From: JAKBCQ01 sp021807585
Lineage (GTDB): Bacteria > Planctomycetota > Planctomycetia > Isosphaerales > Isosphaeraceae
DNA: 11,330 bases
Reading direction: 5' to 3'
Assembly: GCA_027325115.1 (NCBI GenBank)
Contig: DAHWFG010000496.1
Coordinates: 1 to 11,330 of the forward strand
The translations under genes and the position numbers were made by a program. The notes under the pieces are model-generated. The model did no database searches. It was not told the DNA's origin and saw nothing but the letters and a program-made list of their open reading frames with translations. This document shows, one piece after another, positions 5,644 through 11,330 of the stretch (position 1 is the stretch's first letter; every line of letters starts with the position of its first letter).

Positions 5644-8052
5644 ATGTTGAAGCCTCGATTTTTCCATCATTGTCGAAAATCCATCCGCTTCGCGGCGACG
5701 ATCGCGGTCGTGTTCGCCGCTATCTCTTCGATCGGTTCGGCACAAGATCAAGCCGTTTTTCACGCATCGGGGCTCGGCGGGGCCGAGCGCGAAACGATCG
5801 CGCGGTTCGTCCGCGTCTATTGTGTCGAGTGCCACAACGCCGATGACAAAACGGGGGGATTGGACCTTGATTCGATCGACCCCGAGAGCCTGGATCGTCA
5901 TGCGAACGTTTGGGAAAAGGTTGTGCGCAAGGTTGTCGCGCGTCAAATGCCTCCGTTCGAGGCGATCCGACCCAAACGACGCGATTACGATACATTCATC
6001 AACACATTGACGACCGCGCTCGATCGGTCGGCCGCGGAGCGTCCCGATCCCGGCCGCACCGATACGCTCCGCAGGCTCAACCGGACCGAGTACCAAAACG
6101 CCGTCCGCGATCTGCTCGCTCTGGATATCGACGCTTCAGCGCTCTTGCCCGCCGACGAATCGAGTCATGGATTCGACAACGTTACGGTTGGCGATCTGAC
6201 GCCGACTTCGCTCGAACGCTATATCACGGCGGCGCGGACAATCAGCCGGCTCGCGCTCGGTCGGCCGGGCAAGTCTCCAGGAGGAGAAACGTTCCGCGTT
6301 CGCCCCGATCTCACCCAGGAAGAACACGTCGAGGGGCTTCCGCTCGGTACGCGCGGCGGAGCGTTGATTCCGTACACATTTCCACGTGACGGAGATTATG
6401 ATATCGAGGTCCGTTTGGCGCGAGATCGTAACGAACATATCGAAGGTTTGACCGAGCCGCACGAGGTCGTCGTTTTGATCGATCGCGTCGAGGTTGCGCG
6501 ATTCACCGTGAATCCTCCCAAAGCCGAAAAGGATCACGCGACCGCCGACGCCGCGCTCAAAACTCGTACGAAGGTCAAGGCGGGGCCGCATCAGATCGGC
6601 GTGACGTTCGTCAAAAATCCGTCGTCGGTGCTTGAAACCAAGCGTCAACCGTATCAAGCGCATTACAACTTTCATCGGCATCCACGACTCACCCCGGCGC
6701 TTTATCAGACGTCGATCACGGGGCCGTATCACGATTCAGGCCCCGGCGACACGCCGAGCCGGCGGCGAATATTCGTCAAATCACCCCGATCGCGCGAAGA
6801 CGAAGACGCGTGCGCCGAGGTCGTCTTATCGGCTTTAACGCGGCGTGCGTATCGGCGGGACGTGACCGACGACGACCTTCAAACGCCGCTCGCGTTTTAT
6901 CGCAAGGCGCGAACCGAGCCCGGCGGCGATTTTGAGGCGGGGATCGAGGCCGCGTTGAGCGCCGTGCTCGTGAATCCCAATTTCCTCTTTCGGATCGAAG
7001 TCGATCCGCCTGGAATCGCGCCCCGCACGGCGTATCGCATCGGCGATTTTGAGCTCGCTTCGCGGCTTTCGTTTTTCATCTGGAGCGGAATTCCCGACGA
7101 CGAGCTGCTTGATCTCGCGTCAAGGCGCGAATTGAGCCGGCCCGAGGTTCTCGAACGTCAGGTTCGACGCATGCTCGCCGATCATCGATCGTCAAGTTTG
7201 GTGTCGAACTTCGCCTCTCAATGGCTGCACCTGCGCAATCTCGAATCGATCACACCCGATTTGCGCCTCTTTCCCGATTTCGACGACAACCTCCGAAGCG
7301 CGTTCCGTCGTGAAACTGAGCTGATGTTTGAAACTATGATACATGAGGATCTCAGCATACTCTCGCTATTAAAATCGGATCATGCGTATTTGAACGAGCG
7401 ATCGGCTCGGCACTACGCGATCCCGCACGTTTACGGCGATCGATACCGGCGGGTCGATCGGGCGGGCGAATTTGGTCGGGGTGGATTGTTGCGGCAGGGG
7501 AGCGTGCTGACGGTGACGTCATACGCGACGCGAACTTCGCCGGTGATTCGCGGCAAGTGGATTCTTGACAATCTTCTTGGTTCGCCGCCGCCCCCCCCTC
7601 CCGCGAACGTTCCCGCGCTCAAAGACAACACCGTCTCGTCGTCGCTTTCGGTTCGAGAGCGGCTCGCCGAGCACCGGCGCAATATCGCGTGCGCGGGTTG
7701 TCATCAATTGATGGATCCCGTCGGTTTCACGCTCGAGCAATTCGACGCGGTCGGGCGCGGTCGAGCGTTCGAGGAGGGGAAGCGCGTCGACGCATCGGGA
7801 GGGCTTCCCGACGGCAGCGTGTTCGACGGAATCGACGGGCTGGAAGCCGCTTTGATGAAACGTCCCGAGATTTTCGCGTCGACTCTGACGGAAAAACTGC
7901 TCACGTTCGCACTTGGCCGAGGTGTTGAATCGTGCGACGCGCCGGCGATCCGCAAGATCGTCCGAGACGCGTCGGCCGATCGTTATCGGTTTTCGTCGTT
8001 GATCACGGGAATCGCCGCGAGCACGCCGTTTCAAATGAGGAGATCCGAATGA
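5644..8052 (+). CDS. Exported planctomycete-type cytochrome c protein (PSCyt1-DUF1587-DUF1595-DUF1592-DUF1588-DUF1585)
   Basis: An 802-residue exported protein. A signal peptide (basic RKSIR at 11-15, hydrophobic core 16-30, cleavage near GSAQ at 31-34) precedes a PSCyt1 haem domain with CVECH at 60-64 and a candidate axial Met in RQMPPFEA (100-107). Then come DUF1587 (LRRLNRTEYQNAVRDLL, 142-158), a beta-rich carbohydrate-binding-like region (about 238-325), DUF1595 (386-450), DUF1592 (460-595), DUF1588 (605-710) with a second haem motif CAGCH at 683-687 and the proline run GSPPPPPP (646-653), and DUF1585 (715-795). This order and length are normal for the family. It probably binds two c-type haems outside the cytoplasm; electron transfer in breakdown of complex substrates has been proposed for relatives, but no reaction is established. 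The ATG at 5644 is preferred over one at 5497 because it has AAGAGG 5 bases upstream and starts the signal peptide. Its stop overlaps the next start (ATGA). Confidence 0.92.
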   Translation: MLKPRFFHHCRKSIRFAATIAVVFAAISSIGSAQDQAVFHASGLGGAERETIARFVRVYCVECHNADDKTGGLDLDSIDPESLDRHANVWEKVVRKVVARQMPPFEAIRPKRRDYDTFINTLTTALDRSAAERPDPGRTDTLRRLNRTEYQNAVRDLLALDIDASALLPADESSHGFDNVTVGDLTPTSLERYITAARTISRLALGRPGKSPGGETFRVRPDLTQEEHVEGLPLGTRGGALIPYTFPRDGDYDIEVRLARDRNEHIEGLTEPHEVVVLIDRVEVARFTVNPPKAEKDHATADAALKTRTKVKAGPHQIGVTFVKNPSSVLETKRQPYQAHYNFHRHPRLTPALYQTSITGPYHDSGPGDTPSRRRIFVKSPRSREDEDACAEVVLSALTRRAYRRDVTDDDLQTPLAFYRKARTEPGGDFEAGIEAALSAVLVNPNFLFRIEVDPPGIAPRTAYRIGDFELASRLSFFIWSGIPDDELLDLASRRELSRPEVLERQVRRMLADHRSSSLVSNFASQWLHLRNLESITPDLRLFPDFDDNLRSAFRRETELMFETMIHEDLSILSLLKSDHAYLNERSARHYAIPHVYGDRYRRVDRAGEFGRGGLLRQGSVLTVTSYATRTSPVIRGKWILDNLLGSPPPPPPANVPALKDNTVSSSLSVRERLAEHRRNIACAGCHQLMDPVGFTLEQFDAVGRGRAFEEGKRVDASGGLPDGSVFDGIDGLEAALMKRPEIFASTLTEKLLTFALGRGVESCDAPAIRKIVRDASADRYRFSSLITGIAASTPFQMRRSE

Positions 8053-9398
8053 TCGTCATGAAGAAGGGGCTGCCGAGACGGACGTTTTTGAGGGGTTTGG
8101 GAACGACTCTCGCGTTGCCCCTTTTGGACGCGATGGTTCCGGCGATGACCGCGCTCGCCGATACCCCGGCGAATCCCGCCGCGCTGCGTCGACTGGGATT
8201 TGTCTATATTCCGATGGGATGCGATCGATCGCGCTGGACGCCTCAAGGGGGCGATTCGCTCGACGAACTTTCGCCGATTTTGAGTCCGCTTGCGCCGGTC
8301 AAGAAACATATCACGGTCATCGATAATCTCGAACTCAAGAATGCGTATCCCGGCACTCACGCGACTTCGAACGCCGCGTTCCTCAGCGCGGCCCGCGCCA
8401 AATTGACCGAGAGCACCGATTATTACCTGGGGACGACGGTCGATCAGATCGCGGCGCAATCGATCGGTCGCGACACCCCCCTCCCCTCGCTCGAGATCTC
8501 GATGGATTTGCTTTCGATCGTCGGGCAATGCGATAACGGCTATGCGTGTGTTTATCAGAACAATCTTTCATGGTCGTCGCCGACGACTCCCTTGCCCTCG
8601 GAGGCGCACCCGCGGATTGTTTTCGAGCGGCTTTTCGGCGAAGGAGGAAGCGCCTCGGAACGTCGCGCGGCGCTGCGGAAACGGGGGAGCCTGCTCGATT
8701 CGGTCGGCGACGAGCTCGCTCGGCTTAAAACGAGGCTCGGCGCCGCGGACCGAGCGCGGGTCGCGCTTTATCTCGAAGCGGTGCGCGAGGTCGAACGCCG
8801 CATCGAGCGCGCCGAGGTCGCCGCCAAAGACGACGCTCTTCCCGATCTCGATCGTCCCGTCGGCGTTCCCGCCTCGTACGCCGATCACGCGCGGTTGATG
8901 TTTGATCTTCAGGTGCTGGCGTTACAAGGAGACGTGACGCGGGTGATCACGTTCCAGTTGGCGCGCGAGACGAGCGGACGGACGTATCCCGAGATCGGCG
9001 TCCCCGATCCGCACCACCCGCTGACGCACCACGGCGACGATCCCGCCAAGATCGCGCGGGTCGCGAAGATCAATCAATTCCATATCTCGCTATTCGCCGA
9101 ATTTCTCGCCAAGTTGAAGGCGACTCGCGAAGGGAACGGATCGCTGCTCGATCATTCGCTTTACCTTTACGGCAGCGGCATGGGGAATCCGAACGTACAT
9201 GATCATGTGAACTTACCGATCGTCGTCGCGGGGGGCGCCGCGGGCGAGATGCGCGGCGGCAGGCACGTCCGCTACCAAAAGCCGACCCCGCTCGCCAATC
9301 TTCACCTCACGTTGCTCGACAAAGTCGGCGTGAAGATCGATTCGTTCGCCGACAGCGCGGGAAAGGTCGACGAACTGCTGGAACCGCTTGCATTATGA
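8049..9398 (+). CDS. Tat-exported DUF1552 protein
   Basis: A 449-residue DUF1552 protein. The N-terminus LPRRTFLRGLGTTLALPLLD (8-27) is a twin-arginine signal (RRTFL, then a hydrophobic core), so it is folded before export. Conserved blocks include GFVYIPMGCDRSRWTP (50-65), GTHATSNAAFLSAARA (102-117), DPHHPLTHHGDDPAK (320-334), and YGSGMGNPNVHDHVNLP (374-390). The histidines and acidic residues suggest a metal-binding site like that of the sulfatase/alkaline phosphatase-like DUF1501 relatives; this is inference. Members are almost always encoded next to DUF1592-type cytochromes, as here. The start is the ATG at 8049, inside the ATGA overlap with the cytochrome gene and 6 bases after GAGGAG at 8037-8042; an ATG at 8058 is an alternative. 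The stop overlaps the next start in the same way, so the three genes form a translationally coupled operon. Confidence 0.92.
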   Translation: MIVMKKGLPRRTFLRGLGTTLALPLLDAMVPAMTALADTPANPAALRRLGFVYIPMGCDRSRWTPQGGDSLDELSPILSPLAPVKKHITVIDNLELKNAYPGTHATSNAAFLSAARAKLTESTDYYLGTTVDQIAAQSIGRDTPLPSLEISMDLLSIVGQCDNGYACVYQNNLSWSSPTTPLPSEAHPRIVFERLFGEGGSASERRAALRKRGSLLDSVGDELARLKTRLGAADRARVALYLEAVREVERRIERAEVAAKDDALPDLDRPVGVPASYADHARLMFDLQVLALQGDVTRVITFQLARETSGRTYPEIGVPDPHHPLTHHGDDPAKIARVAKINQFHISLFAEFLAKLKATREGNGSLLDHSLYLYGSGMGNPNVHDHVNLPIVVAGGAAGEMRGGRHVRYQKPTPLANLHLTLLDKVGVKIDSFADSAGKVDELLEPLAL

Positions 9399-10933
9399 GG
9401 CATGAATATCATCGCATGTTTAATCATTCAATTATGAAGAACATGATCACGATGCGGCGCAATCGGTGCGTCGCGGGTTCGCTTGCGGTCGTTTGGATCG
9501 CGTCGATCGGCTCGCTCGCCGCGCGCGCCGACGCGCCGCTCGCCGACGCCGCCGAGCGGTCGGATCGGGCGACCGTGCGCGAACTGATCGAGCGGCGTAC
9601 CGATCCGAATCAGGCTCAGGTCGACGGGATGACGGCGCTCCACTGGGCCGCGTATCGCGACGATCTCGAGACCGCGAAGCTGTTGATCGACGCCAAGGCG
9701 GATGTTCGTATTTCGAATCGATACGGCGCGACGCCCCTCTCTTTGGCGTGTGCGAACGGCGACGAGTCGCTCGTCGAGCTGTTGCTTGGGGCGGGCGCCG
9801 ATCCGAACACGAAGCTCCGCGGCGGCGAAACGGCGTTGATGACCGCGGCGCGCACGGGAAAGCTTGGTTGTGTGAAAGCGCTTTTATCTCGCGGAGCGGA
9901 AGTCGACGCCAAAGAACGGCGGGGCCAGACGGCTCTGATCTGGGCCGCGGACGAGGGGCACGCCGAAGTCGTTGAAACGCTGATCCAAGCCGGCGCCGAT
10001 TTTCGGACGCCGTTGAAATCGGGGTTCACCCCCCTGCTCTTCGCGGTGCGCGAAGGGAAGACAAACGTCGTACGAGTTTTGCTCAAAGCGGGCGCCGACG
10101 TCAATCAGGCGATCGGATCGCGGAAGGCTTCGGGCAAGTCTCCCGAAACGGGAACTTCTCCTTTGATCATGGCGGTCGAAAACGGTCATTTCGAGCTCGC
10201 GGTCGTCCTGCTGGAGGCCGGCGCCGATCCCAACGATCAACGATCGGGCTTCGCTCCATTGCACACGTTAACATGGGTCCGCAAGCCGAACCGGGGCGAC
10301 GGCGACGACGGCGTCGCGGCGCCCGCCGGCTCTGGAAATATGACGAGTCTCGAATTTGTCCATAAACTTGTGGAACACGGCGCCGACGTGAACCTGCGTC
10401 TCGAGCGGGGATCGAAGGGACGCGGAGTGCTCAATCGAGCGGGGGCGACTCCATTCTTACTCGCGTCGATGACCGCCGACGTCGCTTACATGCGCAAACT
10501 CGTGAAACTCGGCGCCGATCCGCTCTTGCCCAACGTCGATCATAGTACGCCGCTCATGGCCGCAGCGGGGCTCGGCTGTCTCGCCCCAGGCGAAGAAGCG
10601 GGGACCGAACCCGAGGCGCTCGAGGCCGTAACGCTCGCGATCGAACTCGGCGGCGAAGTCGACGCGATCGACGACAACGGCGAAACCGCCATGCACGGAG
10701 CGGCTTACAAAAGCTTTCCACAGGTGGTGAAATTACTCTCGGATAAAGGCGCAAAAGTATCAGTTTGGAATCATAAGAATAAATATGGTTGGACTCCGAT
10801 CGCGATCGCCGAGGGACACAGGCCCGGCAATTTCAAGCCCGCACCCGAAACGCTTGCGTCTCTTCGTTCGGCGCTCGACGCTTCGGCCTCCCAAAACCGC
10901 GCGGAGACCCGCTTCAAGAACAGCGATCCTTAA
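9395..10933 (+). CDS. Exported ankyrin-repeat protein
   Basis: A 512-residue protein built almost wholly of ankyrin repeats, which bind other proteins. A signal peptide with basic MRRNR (20-24) and hydrophobic core 28-42 ends near ARADA (43-47). About ten to eleven repeats follow from 49 to 475, the clearest at 78-108 (GMTALHWAAYRDD), 111-141, 144-174, 177-207 and 210-240, with GADPN/GADVN turns. Residues 295-318 hold a Gly/Asp/Ala-rich insertion, and residues 395-410 a second, acidic one. The tail (494-512) is polar. The ATG at 9395 overlaps the DUF1552 stop (ATGA), but gives an unusually long N-region; starts at 9434 or 9452 give a more normal signal peptide, although none has a clear Shine-Dalgarno. 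Cytochrome, DUF1552 and ankyrin genes are a recurrent trio in this kind of genome, so it may scaffold the other two outside the cytoplasm; that is inference. Confidence 0.88.
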   Translation: MRHEYHRMFNHSIMKNMITMRRNRCVAGSLAVVWIASIGSLAARADAPLADAAERSDRATVRELIERRTDPNQAQVDGMTALHWAAYRDDLETAKLLIDAKADVRISNRYGATPLSLACANGDESLVELLLGAGADPNTKLRGGETALMTAARTGKLGCVKALLSRGAEVDAKERRGQTALIWAADEGHAEVVETLIQAGADFRTPLKSGFTPLLFAVREGKTNVVRVLLKAGADVNQAIGSRKASGKSPETGTSPLIMAVENGHFELAVVLLEAGADPNDQRSGFAPLHTLTWVRKPNRGDGDDGVAAPAGSGNMTSLEFVHKLVEHGADVNLRLERGSKGRGVLNRAGATPFLLASMTADVAYMRKLVKLGADPLLPNVDHSTPLMAAAGLGCLAPGEEAGTEPEALEAVTLAIELGGEVDAIDDNGETAMHGAAYKSFPQVVKLLSDKGAKVSVWNHKNKYGWTPIAIAEGHRPGNFKPAPETLASLRSALDASASQNRAETRFKNSDP

Positions 10934-10977
10934 GCCCGGAACGAAGACGAATCGTACTTGAATAAACATTCAGTTAA

Positions 10978-11232
10978 TTGAACTCATCCGATATCCGCGC
11001 GTTCGAAGGCCGCGACGGCGACGTTTCTGGAAACCTCTCGTACGTGGCGGAGGGAAACGGCGCGGCGTATATTGAAATCGATCTTGGCGCACCCGCGAAG
11101 TTCTTCCGCGTTTGCGAGGAGATTTATGAGACAAAAGCCGCGGACCGATGGGGTGAGCCGCGCGATCTCTATCGTCCGATACCGATCGTAATTCGTTTTG
11201 ATTTTGTTTCATATTTTTGTAGATATTCTTGA
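10978..11232 (+). pseudogene. Coding-like fragment without a proper start, probable gene remnant
   Basis: The frame from 10978 to about 11200 has the G/C-biased third codon positions of the real genes here and encodes a protein-like segment (AYIEIDLGAPAKFFRV, then DRWGEPRDLYRPIPIVIR). It has no ATG or GTG with a ribosome binding site. A TAA stop lies directly before codon 10978, and the last dozen codons drift into A/T-rich sequence ending at TGA 11230-11232. It looks like a piece cut from a larger gene. I do not recognise the family; the IEIDLG segment is faintly like discoidin (F5/8 type C) domains, which is weak. A short real gene starting at TTG 10978 cannot be excluded. Confidence 0.4.
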
Positions 11233-11280
11233 ATTTTGGGTTCACGAGGCGGGCTTTGCGCCCCGAACGGAGACGGGATT

Positions 11281-11330
11281 ATGAGGCGGGTTCCAATTGT
11301 TGTTTTCCTGCTCGTTCTATCGCCCGTCGC
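11281..11330 (+). CDS. Start of an exported protein, cut by the window end
   Basis: An ATG at 11281 follows GGAG at 11269-11272 with an 8-base gap. The 16 complete codons read MRRVPIVVFLLVLSPV, a basic start followed by a hydrophobic core, which is a typical Sec signal peptide or first membrane helix. The rest of the gene is outside the window, so the product cannot be named. Confidence 0.6.
   Translation, partial: MRRVPIVVFLLVLSPV

Noticed and set aside
7932..8048. Upstream start for the DUF1552 protein
   Set aside because: It would overlap the DUF1585 end of the cytochrome gene by 121 bases; the ATG at 8049 has GAGGAG and places the Tat signal at the N-terminus.
7519..8528. Long minus-strand open frames within the cytochrome and DUF1552 genes
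   Set aside because: Typical antisense shadows of GC-rich genes, rich in Arg and Ser with no motifs, opposite well-recognised families.

Overview
The window looks like chromosomal DNA of a planctomycete, or a relative with the same gene repertoire. The strongest evidence is the block at 5644-10933: a large exported c-type cytochrome protein of the PSCyt1/DUF1587/DUF1595/DUF1592/DUF1588/DUF1585 type, a Tat-exported DUF1552 protein and an exported ankyrin-repeat protein. These families are greatly expanded in Planctomycetes and also occur in Verrucomicrobia and Acidobacteria. Most of the DNA is GC-rich with strongly GC-biased third codon positions. No RNA gene, CRISPR array or intact insertion sequence was seen.

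Layout. 1-223 has no gene I can support. 224-516 is a non-coding array of about three degenerate tandem units with a 98-base period. It lies just upstream of a solitary AAA ATPase with a C-terminal winged-helix-like tail (617-1804). A MOT1-type sulfate/molybdate transporter follows (1930-3165). Next is a two-gene unit, 3250-4383 and 4380-5054, joined by an ATGA overlap: an SMC/ABC-like ATPase and a DUF4276 (TOPRIM-like) protein. Parts of both genes are visibly richer in A/T than their neighbours. Their architecture resembles the ATPase plus TOPRIM logic of OLD-family and PARIS-type defence systems, so this is the most likely defence cassette here. A 66-residue, two-helix membrane protein with a GTG start lies on the minus strand (5286-5086). 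Its upstream region is rich in palindromes.

From 5644 to 10933 three genes on the plus strand are linked by two 4-base ATGA overlaps and were probably transcribed together. All three carry export signals, so their products should meet in the periplasm (or the planctomycete equivalent): a c-type haem protein, a metal-dependent-hydrolase-like DUF1552 protein, and an ankyrin scaffold. Their biochemical role is not established. The window ends with a coding-like fragment that lacks a proper start (10978-11232) and the first 16 codons of another exported protein (11281 onward).

The features most worth following up are the ATPase/DUF4276 pair, with its unusual Walker B region, and the 98-base repeat array in front of the Orc/Cdc6-like ATPase. 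Functional assignments rest on motif recognition by eye; no database search was run.
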